A DNA stretch of 64,000 nt, taken from positions 286,414,521 through 286,478,520 of the forward strand of contig CM037876.1 in NCBI GenBank assembly GCA_021292165.1. The letters are read 5' to 3'. Source of the DNA: Shinisaurus crocodilurus. Taxonomy: Eukaryota > Chordata > Lepidosauria > Squamata > Shinisauridae. Shown in pieces: positions 21,208 through 32,379 of this stretch. The notes below the pieces were generated by a model. The model saw nothing but the letters and a program-made list of their open reading frames with translations, did no database searches and had not been told where the DNA came from. The position numbers and the translations under genes were made by a program. Each line of letters begins with the position of its first letter. The stretch's first letter is position 1.

Positions 21208-21344
21208 CAGCCTTCTCCAACCTTATGCCCTCCAGATGTTTTGGACTTCAACTTCCATCAACCCGTCAGCATGGACAATGGTCAGGACTGCTGGGAATTG
21301 TAGTCCAGAACATCTGGAGGGCACCACCAGGTTGGGGAAGGCTG
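21208..21344. mobile_element. hAT-type palindromic MITE in LYSET intron 1
   Basis: The ends CAGCCTTCTCCAACCTTATG / ...CCAGGTTGGGGAAGGCTG surround the arms TTTTGGACTTCAACTTCC and GGGAATTGTAGTCCAGAAC. The flanking 8 bp are degraded. Confidence 0.75.
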
Positions 21345-22457
21345 GTCTTTGTTTGCAGACTTAAATAGGCAACACAGCCACTAAACCTGGTTCAGCAGTC
21401 ACACTCCAACATGCTTCAAAGCTGTAGCTAACTCCAGCAGAATGTGTCTGCTCTGTCTGTCCAGATTCAGACTTTCCTCAACTTGTTTTCCTGCTCCTCA
21501 CATTAGCTGAAAGGTGTGTCAACCTTCTCTTCCATCCACCCCCAAATGAAAAACAGAAAAAACTTCTATTCATCAAGGATCACAATTTGTGTGTGTGTGT
21601 AGTCCTTGAGAACCCATTAGTTGCCAGGCAATTAGCCCATTCACAGTAATCAAGACAACTAGACACAACAGTAATTATTTCATTCTGGGTATGTGTGGAA
21701 AGAGGCTATACCCTGTATAAAAGCAGGATGACACAGCCATACAACTCAGTCCTATGAGCCTATTGTAGTTGTGTTTATTCAATCACTCGCTTGTGTTATA
21801 GTAAAGTATAATTCTGTGACAAGCAGGTGGGGTGGAACCAGTAGGACTCATGCAGTATAACTGCTGGTTCTTAACACTCACTATCAGAAAAGCCAGTATA
21901 GCATGAGGTGCACATATTCCTGTAAACTTACTAGTCCATGGGCTGCTAGTGTCAGAAAATGGGAGTTGTGTGGGGTTCACACCTTGTCCTTTCCAGTGCA
22001 CAGCTCATACCGCACAGGTATGCTGCAGCAGCATAGCCAAGGAGTTGAGCCAATGCTGGGGATGATCGGACACCAGTTTGGGGAAGGCTGCGCAAGAGCA
22101 GGCGCTGTAGTACACAATGCTTTGAGGTGCTATGCTGCCGTGGTAGTTCATAGGATTGGATTATTGGTCAATTGCTTTTTTCATAATACTTGCCTTCCCC
22201 TTCCTCTTCCCCCTCCTTCAGTATTGGTGACTATCGATATTCAGCATATATTACAAATGGGCATCTGCTGTAGTTCTCTCTTGGCTTTTCTTGTCTAAAG
22301 CAGAATTAAATCTAATGCAGGCTAAGTCAGTGCTTATCGCAGACCTTGAACTCCCCGAGTAGTTCATTTTTGGAGGAAGACGGGGTAAACTCAGAAGGAC
22401 ATCTAGTGTGGTAATATTTCTGGGAGGAAGAAGCACACTGCAATCTGGGGAACCTTT

Positions 22458-22637
22458 TGTAGTCAGGCCTGTGGCTCATGCTGGCTTAGCTTGTCTGAGT
22501 GTGGAAAGCTAAGCAGGGTCAGGCCTGGTTATTACTTGGATGGGAGACCCCTCCTCTAGTTTCCTGCATTGAGCAGGGGGTTGGACTCGATGGCCTTGCA
22601 GGCCCCTTCCAACTCTATGATCTATGAATCTATGACT
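22458..22637 (+). mobile_element. 5S rRNA-derived SINE with CR1-like tail
   Basis: The head resembles the 3' half of 5S rRNA: GGAAAGCTAAGCAGGGTCA, then GCCTGGTTATTACTTGGATG and GGAGACC. It joins directly to a tail (TTGAGCAGGGGGTTGGACTC, GCCCCTTCCAACTCTATGA) that matches the 3' end of the CR1 at 37850-38322, and ends in ATCTATGA repeats. This is a chimeric SINE, not a 5S gene. Confidence 0.8.
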
Positions 22638-23519
22638 TGCTTCCAGATCTCTTTCTAAATAATTATAATAGTAACTAATTGAGTTGGGAGAATAGAGCTC
22701 TTGAGTAATCACTGGCCTGACTCAAAAGGCTGGTCTGTTTAGTAAATTTATCCAACACGTGAGCAGGTCCCATTATGTGATCTGGCACTCATGTAGAGAA
22801 CTGAAGGAACAAGGGAAAAAATTTGGGTGATTTTTTCCAGTCTTTTCACATCTCTATGTAACTCGCATAGGGAAACTTTGGCGAGAATCGGGCTATACAA
22901 ACATACAATTCCAGCACTTTGTGATTGCAATGGCTGATTAAAGAGGATTCCTTGGAGTATTTGGTCAGGTAGGAATCAGTATTGCCATAACTTGAAAAAT
23001 AGTTTATGGCTGTATCCATGTAATACTGTTCTCTGCCCAGTTGCAGGCATGTACATGGATGGCGAATGGGACATTCTTGATAGCTTGTTTCCTAAAAGCT
23101 ACGTAAACCAGTCCTAAATTTCAGTTGGCACTGGAAGACACATAAGGTGGTAGTTATGGAATACAACTGCTGTGTGCTTCCCTTTGAAGAGTACCCTGGA
23201 CACATTTTCAGATTTTGCGCATCTGATATGTAGCCGTATCCATTTCCAGTCCTACCCAGTCAGTGCAACATGAACAACTTTAGGCCCATGTGCCTGGCCT
23301 CACTTTTGTACAGGCATTTGCTTCCCTCTTCTTCCTCCCCCTAAAGGACTGTAGGACCAATTCTTCCTCTTTCCCCCCACTTGTTTCCAAGTTGGGAAAG
23401 TGTCTAGTTTTTCAGTATACTTTGCTGAGACCTACACAACAGTTGTGCCTTTAGAAGGTGCAATAAAATAGATTGATAAGCTGTCACCTGTGGGAAAAGC
23501 ATGAAGAGTCTGATTAGAG

Positions 23520-23831
23520 CAGGGGTGCAGAACCTCAGGCCTGGGGGCCCAATTCAGCTTTCTGGTGTTCTCCAGATGGCCATGCCCCCTTCCCCCAACC
23601 ACTGATTGTTGGTGGTTTCCTGGCTTTTGTGCAGTTATTTCCCCATTCTGAAAAGCTGAAATGCCTCTCCTAAGGCTTTGGTACTGGCACTAAGAGCTTT
23701 AAGCTAAAATATCCTGGTATTTTTGGCCCTGCCTCCTTTGCCTTTTGTCCCACCCATCATTGGAATGTGGCCCTGAGAGCTTCTCCAAAATAGAATCTGG
23801 CCCTTGAGCTGAAATAGGTTTAAAACCCCTG
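23520..23831. mobile_element. Non-autonomous hAT-like element
   Basis: The ends CAGGGGTGCAGAACCTCAGG / ...AGGTTTAAAACCCCTG are inverted. It is collinear over its whole length with 58656-58967, which defines the family. The target duplication is not clear in this copy. Confidence 0.65.
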
Positions 23832-24478
23832 ATTTAGGATCTACCTTTCCTATATTTTTGATATCCAAGAACAGTCCAGCAACAGTACAAATCTGACAGA
23901 AAACATCTGGTGGTGTTACAGTTCTTCTGTTTAGTTTTTATCTTTGTCCTGATTGACACCACAATCTATAGGCAAGATTATTTTGTCAGCCTTGGACTGG
24001 AAAGACCTAGGTTTAAATCCTTGAATAGCCTTGAAGCTTACTCTAGTTAACTATCTTTCATCCTAATTTACTTCACAGGGTGGGTTATTGTAAGGATTAA
24101 ACCAGAGAGATGTGGTGGGGAGGAATAATGTATGTCATGTTGGCAGGCTAAATATCTGCTAAAGTAAAATTAAACTGGATTTACTCCAGAATAAGTGCTT
24201 CAAAAATGGCAGTTTACACCAATTTGGGATCAGTCTTCTGTGAATCGTTTCATCCCTGGTGAAAATGAAATGCCCTGTCCGTAGCATGTTACAATTTCAT
24301 ATTACATATCCTAATATGCACAGGGAGACTTTTTTTTTAAAGAAGGAAGCAGCAGAAATGGCTTTAGGCCAGCAATGCTTTAGCTGTGCTAAGCAAATCT
24401 TATCCTACAACATGTTGATGCTTCTTTTTCCACACTGCTTAATAATTGTCTTTGTTTTAAAGGTACAGAGCATGGAGA

Positions 24479-24874
24479 ATGATGAACTTCCGTCAGAGGA
24501 TGGGATGGATTGGTGTGGGATTGTATCTAATAGCAAGTGCAGCAGCATTTTACTATGTCTTTGAAATCAATGAGACTTACAACAGACTAGCCCTGGAGCA
24601 CATTCAGCAACCCCCTGAGAAACTCAGAGAAGAAGCCACTTGGATGCACTCCTTAAAAACACGACTGCTATCCGTACCTTTTTGGCTGTGGGCCATTATC
24701 TTTTTAATCCCTTATTTACAGATGTTCTTGTTCCTGTATTCCTGTACAAGAGCTGATCCCAAAACAGTGGGTTATTGCATCATTCCTATCTGCTTGGCTG
24801 TTGTTTGCAACCGTCACCAAACATTTGTGAAGGCCTCCAATCAAATCAGCAGACTGCAACTGATTGACACTTAA
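24479..24874 (+). CDS. LYSET: LYSET (TMEM251), lysosomal enzyme trafficking factor
   Basis: A single coding exon gives 131 residues beginning MMNFRQRMGWIGVG, the same length as the shorter vertebrate isoform. Hydrophobic segments lie at residues about 9-28 and 64-88, with a further apolar stretch at 97-110, as expected for this small Golgi membrane protein. In the family, LYSET retains GlcNAc-1-phosphotransferase in the Golgi so that lysosomal hydrolases receive mannose-6-phosphate. The C-terminal part (CTRADPKTVGYCIIPICLAV) is highly conserved. The acceptor TTTTAAAG at 24455-24462 precedes the exon. The five in-frame codons before the first ATG read YRAWR, like the longer mammalian isoform, but no upstream ATG is visible here. 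I chose 24479; the adjacent ATG at 24482 is equally possible. The TAA stop is 24872-24874. Confidence 0.95.
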   Translation: MMNFRQRMGWIGVGLYLIASAAAFYYVFEINETYNRLALEHIQQPPEKLREEATWMHSLKTRLLSVPFWLWAIIFLIPYLQMFLFLYSCTRADPKTVGYCIIPICLAVVCNRHQTFVKASNQISRLQLIDT

Positions 24875-25340
24875 ATCATTCTGCATTTTCCCATGAGCAG
24901 TTTTAGATAATCTGAAGATGCTTGGCTGTGTCAATTGAACATATGAATAGAACTTGAAATTCTTTTTGTCAATGTTAACTACTGAATAGAGCATCTGCCT
25001 TCTATTTTTTTAAACAAGTTGATTTTAAGTATGGGTGCATTCTATTTGGTAAAATAACAGCCTTCTTTGAGATTAGAGGGCGACTTTCTTCATATTTGCC
25101 TTATGATGCAGAATTTCTACACTCCACTGGAAGTTTTTGTGAGGAAATGTATTTGAAATCTTACTTCACTGTGCACTCCCCACCCCCCATCTTCAAGCTT
25201 CCCCTAAGAGGAGAATCAGTGAAAATTGACTTTTCCTTTGTTATAATGTGTAAAGTTTGGAATGATCATAAAAGGGGCATTTAAGACATTGTGTTTTCTC
25301 GTTTCATGTTGCACTTAATAAAACAGGGCTCCATTCACAT
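24875..25340 (+). terminator. LYSET: LYSET 3' UTR and polyA signal
   Basis: AATAAA at 25317-25322 is the first canonical signal after the stop that lies in non-repetitive sequence. Cleavage is expected around 25335-25345. Confidence 0.65.
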
Positions 25341-25771
25341 ATATGACTAAAAGAAAATGAACCCTTTCTTGTTTTTCTATTTCTAGTTCAGTGTTAACTT
25401 GTTATGGCCAGTGCCTATGATATAGCATCTGCTGCACTTCAAATAAGGATTCATGCATATTTTTAGCCCAACAGTTTTTTTTTTAAAAATGCCTGTAAGC
25501 AGATTAAGTGCTGCTCACGTCCTGCAGAACTATTCCACATTTACTAGCTGCATTTTCTGCCCAACGGCACCCAAATTGGTGTTCAGCAATTAAAATGTTA
25601 ATATACAACATTAAAAAACAAACAACACTCTATCCAATAAAACCATCAAACATTGCAGCCAAACAGCAATAATAAACGTCAGACATTGACGCAATTGGCT
25701 GAATAGGTGATTGTTGGCTATTACAGAAAGTTCTAAGAATGTAATTTGCAGGGAGGTTAGATAGTTTAAAG

Positions 25772-25904
25772 CAGGAGTGGGGAACCTGTGCCCCTACAGA
25801 TGTTGAACTTCAACTCCCGTCCTCCCAACTACGCTATTTGCCATGCTAGGCTTGATAAGGAGTTGAAGTCCAACATCTGGAGGGCCACAGGTTCCCCACT
25901 CCTG
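25772..25904. mobile_element. Foldback hAT-like MITE
   Basis: The perfect inverted ends CAGGAGTGGGGAACCTGTG / CACAGGTTCCCCACTCCTG enclose arms with GATGTTGAACTTCAACTCC and GGAGTTGAAGTCCAACATC. Confidence 0.7.
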
Positions 25905-27790
25905 TTTGCCCCATGCAAATAACCATTGTGAGGTGCTAGTCAACCTCTCAATTACATGGCACCTGAAGTTCCTAACATAATATACCATAGCATTTTTCAT
26001 TAGAGCATGTTATGAATTTCTAGTCGATGCACTTAGTAAGAATGTGGACACGGAACTAACAATAAGCCCAAGAGATAATGCCCTACAGAGTTTGTGGCAC
26101 ATTATTTGCTAGACTGATCTAATGATTACCACAAAAGCATTTACAGCTTTTAGTCCTGGCATACTCCTCCCGTCACTAATGGCATACTATAAGCAAGCTG
26201 TGAATAGAGCACCTTTTTATTTTCTGTTTTAGTTTGGTTGTCTCACATAAGTTGAAATTGTAGGAACCTGCTTACCCACCAATATGTGTAGTGCAGCTTG
26301 AGTGGTGAAGTCTGGGAATAATTGCTTTGGGAAGAGAAAACTGATAAAGAACTAATACTCGCACACAAAAATGCTGAACTTGTGGGAAAAACAACCCAAA
26401 TATTTATTTTGGTTGTCCACACTGCTTTCTATAGACTTACTTTTCAGGGGCTTGCAGTAGTTGAATAGGGAGATTTTTATGTATATATGTCTGTGTTCAT
26501 TTTGGCATCTTGAGTCAAGCGTGTGCATGAAAAGTTACATAAGGTTCAAAGTAAAAACAAACATTTGTACTAGATAAGATGCAAGTGTTGAAAAATCCAG
26601 CTCCAGTAATATACATTTAAAACCCCAGAACTGCTTATATTTATTGTTCTCAGAAGTAGCTTATTGTCATCGGGCAAGCCTTCAAGAAAACAATGATCAA
26701 AAGAATGTTAATGGAACAGGGTATTTTTTAAACTGCTTTAACGGAAGTAAGCAGTATAACTTGACCATAAGAAATTAATAATTTACCTTTTGAGGATTTC
26801 ATGTGAACATATTTGTTCATAACAGTAACAATATTCCCATTTCATGGACTTTGCCGTACAATATTGCTTCCATCAATACAATTCACATGAAATGAGTTCC
26901 TCTGAATAGATCTGGTTCTCTTCAGGTCTAGTTTAGATATGTCTCCCATATGCAGCACTGCTGAAAAGTCTTTACCCATATTGATGCTCCATGAGTACAA
27001 TAATATTTTAAAGGCTATCACCCAATCTACTTGCAGTACCCATGTACTAGCAACTTACCACCCAAGAATAAGGACTGTCAGATAAGTGCTACTTGCAGTG
27101 CCACCAGCATAGGAGTCATGGTGGCCATATTTCCTGATACACTGTGCATAATGTACAATGTGGAGAAAAAAAATCCAGGCCACTGCATTTAAGCATGGGT
27201 GCTACTGCCCTGAGCCATAAGGTGGCCCAAGATAGAAGCCCTGGTGTACTCAGAAGGCAAATAGTTTGATTTAAGCAACATTCTAAGTACAATTATCCAA
27301 TGGTACCTGTTAGTACTTCTCATACTCAGGGAAGGGATTCCGTTTGCAATATATTTGAATATCAAGGCAACTAAGCTATATAAATTGTAGGAGAGAAACA
27401 AATTAGGTTGCCAGTGATGACTCCCATCACTAGCCAGCAGGAAGAACACGAAGTTTGTAACATTAACACTTCTGTTTGAGCCAACTTCTACTTCCCTCTT
27501 CCCCTTGCCACTGCAAAAATAAATTCCTAATTGGAACCCTTACTATTGTTTCTCACAAGAATTTCATCATAAACTACTTTCCACATTACTGATTACAGGC
27601 CAACATCTCATTAGATAGCCAGTCTACTAATTTTTTGTTACAATTAAAACGTATCTGCTTGCAACTCCATAGAGCCTTCATAATGTGTAGGCAATGTTTT
27701 TGGGCCTGTGGTCACATTTGGCAATTTGAGAAACTCATGGGCACCACCACCAAATGGCTGTTATGGGTAGACCTGGCTAGTCAAGAAGGA
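25905..27790. other. Unassigned intergenic sequence between LYSET and the copia element
   Basis: AT-rich, apparently low-copy DNA. No open frame here shows a domain or exon-like structure, and no RNA gene or named repeat could be supported. Confidence 0.4.
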
Positions 27791-27795
27791 CAAGT

Positions 27796-28450
27796 TGAAG
27801 GTGTTGAACAACCCTGAAGGCGCGCAAGCCTCGTGGAAAAGCAGAGCGCTTCACTTGTGTGAGATGGAAGATTTAAAATCCTATTCCCGTGTGCAGACAC
27901 CCATAAATCTACACACAGAAGTTCAGACCTGTCTCTCCCACTCCACGCAACATTCCAGCGTATCGGATGTCAGCCAGTTCAGCCTCCTCCTTGCAGATCC
28001 CAGTAATAAGGAAATAACTGTAAACTCCACAGGTTGTTCTACCTGTTTATTTACTATAGCAAGTATATCCTACAGAGAATACATCTCCTAATTTCAGTCC
28101 ATGTGCAGAGTACAATGCATAGCAAGCATTAGTCCAGTGGAGCAAGTTGAGCTTCACTCCACCTCAGTTACATGATTGCATTTGTCCAGCAAGCACTAGT
28201 CAGAAGACCAGAGAGAAGAAGAGAGCAATTCCACCTCTCTCCAAAATGGCTACAGACAGAAACCTAACAAGTCAGTACGTCACCAGAACATACAAACCAT
28301 GTGACCAGCTCGTATTTCTTTCACACCTACTTTTCCCATGAGAAACAGGCAGGAAGTAGAAGACTAAACATGACTTGTTTACCAGCCATTCTGTACCTTA
28401 CATATGTAAACAATGTACCACAGCTGGTGTTTGTGCTACATGTCACAACA
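27796..28450 (-). repeat. 3' LTR of the copia element
   Basis: It is 655 bp. On the minus strand it begins TGTTGTGACATGTAGC and ends CACCTTCA, giving TG...CA termini. Compared with the other LTR it lacks an 8-bp segment near 28160 and a 3-bp GTT unit near 28035. Confidence 0.93.
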
Positions 28451-28484
28451 TCCCCCCACAAGCTGTGATACATCTTGTTTACAT

Positions 28485-29019
28485 TTACTCAATGAGGCCT
28501 AGTGCCGTCATTAGTTTCCTGTGTCTTACTACAGGCAATGGTTTTGTGAAAAGATCTGCCACCATATCCCCTGTTGCACAGTACTTGAGTGTTACCCACC
28601 CTTTTTGCACACAGTCCTTTACATGAGAGTAACGAACATCAATGTGTTTGGTTCTTGGCCTACTTTTTTGATGAAGAGCCATGCTAATGCAAGCTTGGTT
28701 GTCCTCAAAAATTGTAACAGCCTTGTCTACTGGTATGTGCATATCAGCAAACAATTGTTTGAACCACTCAATCTCATTACATGCTTGAGATAAACTGATG
28801 AATTCAGATTCTGCGCTAAATACAGCCACAAGATTGCTTCCGTGTATACCATTCAATTAAACTTTGGTCATACATGAGCACAGTCCCACTTGTGGACTTC
28901 CTATCTGTAGCAGATCCCCAATCAGCATCAGTGTACACACAAAAACCTCCCTCTGTGTGTGATGACAATTTCAGTTTGCAATTCATGGTACCTTTTAAAT
29001 ACCTTAACACACGTTTCAC
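28485..29019 (-). pseudogene. Copia reverse-transcriptase end and RNase H fragments
   Basis: The frame 28816-29019 carries VKRVLRYLKGTMNCKL and the RNase H start YTDADWGSATDRKSTSG. The frame 28485-28856 carries the rest (VAVFSAESEFISLSQACNEI, FEDNQACI, HIDVRYSHVKD, LADLFTKPL-like). A frameshift near 28840-28856 separates them, and stops lie between this piece and the main pol frame. Confidence 0.85.
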
Positions 29020-29280
29020 AGCTTACCAATCATACATAGAAGGATTTTGTGTTTTCCTGCTAAGTATGTTTACAGCATTGCTGATGTCTGGCCTACTCAC
29101 ATTTGCCAAATATAGCAGGCTTCCAATAACACTCTGATTGTGTCACCAGCAATATTTCCCAATATCTTCAAATCCGGTGTTATCTGTGTGTTTCTGATAT
29201 TCAAGAGTCATTGGAGTAGTAACTGGGTTACAATTCTCCAACCCATGAATTTCCAGCAATTTCTGAATTTTTCCACTTTG

Positions 29281-31242
29281 TTAAACCATGAAAGAACCTT
29301 CCTCATCTTGAGATAATTGCATTCCAAGATAGTGTTGTACCAAACCTAGATCTTTCAGTTCAAAGTGTGCTTGCAATTCTTGTGCAATTTTGTCTTTTTG
29401 ACTTACTGATTGTGTCACCAGTAAGATATCATCAACAAAGACCAACAAATACACCCAGTTTGCCTGTTCTGTGTGATTTGTATACAGACAGTGATCAGCC
29501 TTGCTTTGTTTGAATCCCAAACTAATCAAAACTCTGTCTAGTTTCTGGTTCCAGCATCGAGCTGCCTGCTTCAACCCATATATGGACTTGTTCAGACGAC
29601 ATACAAGACTGGGATTTTCTACAAAACCTTTTGGTTGCTGCATGTAGATTTCCTCTTGTAATTCACCATATAAAAAAGCAGTTTTTACATCAAAATGAAA
29701 TGCCATTTTTCTTTGTGCTGCCAATTTCAACAACAGTCTGACAGTTGCATACCTTGTTGTTGGTGCAAACACGGAATCAAAATCTACCCCATGTTTTTGT
29801 GCAAACCCCCTTGCAACGAGTCTTGCCCTGTATCTCTCCACCTGCCCCTGGTGATTTGTCTTCACCTTGTACACCCATTTACAGGTGATGGCTTTGCGCC
29901 CCACGGGCAAAGATACTAGACTCCATGTGTTGTTTTCATGCATTGCATTGATTTCATCCTGCATGGCCTCAAACCAATCATTCTTCACTTTTGGTTCCAT
30001 GCTTTGAATTTCCTCAAAACTTTGTGGTTCTAAAGCTATTTTGAGAGCTTTATGTACAACAGTTTTCCCACTTTGGAATTCATCCTGATATATAACAGGT
30101 GTTTTGCGTTCTCGGGTTGAACGCCTAAGAGATTGTTCACCTCCCTCCTGCTCCCCAGATATCTGCCCAGTGGCTTGTTCTGTCCCAGAAGCATCCTGCT
30201 GTGTTTCAGACATTGCATGCATTGGCAATTCCACCAGCTGTTTCTGGTCATTTGTTTGCTCGTGAAAAATCACATCCCTGCTCAGAATTACCTTGTTGTG
30301 GTGTGGTGACCACAACCTGTACCCTTTTGTTTGTGCATCATACCCCAGCAGAAAACATTCAAAGCTTTCAGCCTGTATATGAACAAAACATTTACACCCA
30401 AAAATGCGCACGTGTGCGATCTTTGGTTTCCTCCCATGAAACATTTCATATGGAGTTTTCCCAATTGTGGTATTTGGTAACCTGTTCAACAGGTAATTGG
30501 CATTTGACAGTGCATCCCCCCAGAAACGGTTTCCCACCTGTGATTCAGTCAGTTGAGCCCTCATCATCTCGTGGAGTGTTCTGTTGTGACTGTCAGCTAC
30601 ACCATGTGAGTTTTGGGCCGTGACTCTGTGCCCAATGCCCTCACTTTCCAAGAATTTCTTGAACTTTGTACTCATGTACTCTCCCCCACCATCTGTGAGT
30701 AATTCTATTGGATATTGTTTATATCTGTTCCCAGCCCATTTAACAAATGATTTAAATCTCTCTTTAACCTGAGACTTATGCTGCAGAAGATAAACAAAAC
30801 AAAAACTAGAATAATCATCAACCAGAGTCGTGTAGTACCTATTTCCCCCATAGCTATTTTCAAATGGTCCAGCCACGTCAGAGTGTACTAGCTCAAAGAT
30901 TCTTGTGCTAACTCTATCACTGTGTTTCTGAATGTTAGATCTGTGTGACTTTGCTGTACTGCATACTTCACATTCCACATACTTAGAACAAGGTTTCATT
31001 TTCATACCCTCACACAGACCCGGCATCTTCTCGATGCTCCTGTAATTGGCATGCGCAAAACGTTTGTGGAAAATATGCACACAATTGTCATGGGGTTTAC
31101 AATTTGCATACTTTGCCCTCTCATCATGTGTTACAAGTGGATTTATAACATACAGAGAATTCTGCAAATCACCTTTTGCACAGATCACCCCTTCATTTGA
31201 AATTACAGTTGCTGTCAGAAAAACATATTTCATATCCATCAT
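29281..31242 (-). pseudogene. Copia pol: integrase and reverse transcriptase
   Basis: The open frame is 653 codons. The integrase has an HHCC zinc finger (H59, H64, C91, C94) and a core with D122 and D184 (TDGGGEY). The expected catalytic glutamate is replaced: the motif reads SHGVADSHNRT, with Asp217 and three fewer residues than the usual spacing. Reverse transcriptase follows with WVYKVK, DVKTAFLYGELQEEIYMQQP and the catalytic FVDDILLV. The frame ends at TAA 29281-29283, before the thumb and RNase H. The first codons differ in frame from the upstream protease, so the polyprotein is broken. Confidence 0.92.
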
Positions 31243-31351
31243 TAGCCAATTGTGATATATTTATCAAGTTTGTATCCAATTCTTGAACAAGCAGTGCCCT
31301 TTGTTGACCCAAAGTAGCAAAGTCAATTGTTCCTGCAGCTGTCACCTGGAT

Positions 31352-31780
31352 TCACTTTCCATCAGCCATTTCAACAAATTGATTTGTATATCCATCATCC
31401 AGAGATTGAAACATATCTCTGGAATTTGCCATGTGGTGTGATGCCCCACTGTCCAAAACCCACATGTTGGAAACCCCCACCCGAGCAATCAAGCTTTTGC
31501 CCGTTTTAATTGCCTCCTCAGGTGTACTGGTAGCTTCCTTTTTGGTCTTCTTCTTGCCCTTAAAATTACAGTCCTTTTTAAGATGTGATGTCGACCCGCA
31601 AGAAAAGCATTTTCTCACTTTTAAAGCTGCCGCTTGGGTAACTCCCACCAGCTTGCTGCTACTCCCAGCTTGGCTGTTCCCTGCGTCAGCCGCGCTGTCT
31701 GCTGATTTACGTCCAGCATTATTTTTCTTCCCTTTCCGTTTCTCCCACTCAGAGAGAAGCTTGCCTGACACATACTCCAT
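31352..31780 (-). pseudogene. Copia gag C-terminus (zinc knuckle) and protease start
   Basis: This 142-codon frame begins within the end of the gag domain (VSGKLLSEWEKRKGKK). It has a CCHC zinc knuckle CFSCGSTSHLKKDC at residues about 59-72, then the protease active-site motif WVLDSGASHHM at about 108-118. A TGA at about 31352-31354 truncates the protease. The family's protease normally continues into integrase in one polyprotein. Confidence 0.85.
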
Positions 31781-31810
31781 GGTCAGATTCCGATCTGGTT
31801 GCCTGTCAGC

Positions 31811-32212
31811 TCAACTGGTACAGCTTCCACGCAAGTATGAACCTACTCCCAGATCTGCTTTACAGTGTCCAGAAACTGTTTTTGGTCTCCCACTGCAACT
31901 GCTTCTTGTATTACAACATTCCAGAGCCCTGCATGATTTAAACAATGCTGCATCTGGTCGTTTCATAATACACAGTTCAAACCAGATAGCTTTACCACTA
32001 TCTGTGGGTTTAGAGCTGGTGTTGCTGCTTTCCCGGGAACAGGGATTTCCCCCTCCTTCCCCTCCAGAATTCTCGGCTTCGCTTCCTGAGCTTTCGGCTT
32101 GGAACAGAGCCTGTAAGCCCTCAGCATACACACCTCCCGCTCTTCTTCCCCTTTCCTTATCGGACGAAGGCCCAGGAGATTTCTCTTCCGCCTTGATGTC
32201 CTCCTCTGCCAT
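31811..32212 (-). pseudogene. Copia gag N-terminal fragment
   Basis: An open frame of 133 codons starts MAEEDIKAEEKSPGPSSDKE and is acidic and Ser/Gly-rich. From about residue 90 the frame is abnormal, and a gag-like reading (VAVGDQKQFLDTVKQIWE) appears in another frame. The distance to the zinc knuckle is only about 200 codons, shorter than a typical copia capsid region. An internal deletion with frameshifts is likely. Confidence 0.6.
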
Positions 32213-32379
32213 AAATCACTGCATTCCCGGAGTCGAAGCTGTTGACACACAGCTGCTGGAAAACAGGTCCCGCTGCTGCTGCCGGCGTTGACCCTCAGCC
32301 TGGTCCCGAACTGGCTCCGTTCGGTTCTGGCACTGGTCCAACAGGTTCCGCTTAATCTGAATTTCTGGGCACACAACCC

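Noticed and set aside
22465..22550. 5S rRNA gene
   Set aside because: Only the 3' half of 5S resembles the gene, with substitutions and a CR1-like tail attached. It is a SINE head.
25764..25912. 8-bp target duplication around the foldback element at 25772-25904
   Set aside because: The left flank GTTTAAAG and the right flank TTTGCCCC do not match, so no duplication is claimed.
31431..32291. 286-codon plus-strand frame
   Set aside because: It is antisense to the copia gag and protease region, which explains its openness.
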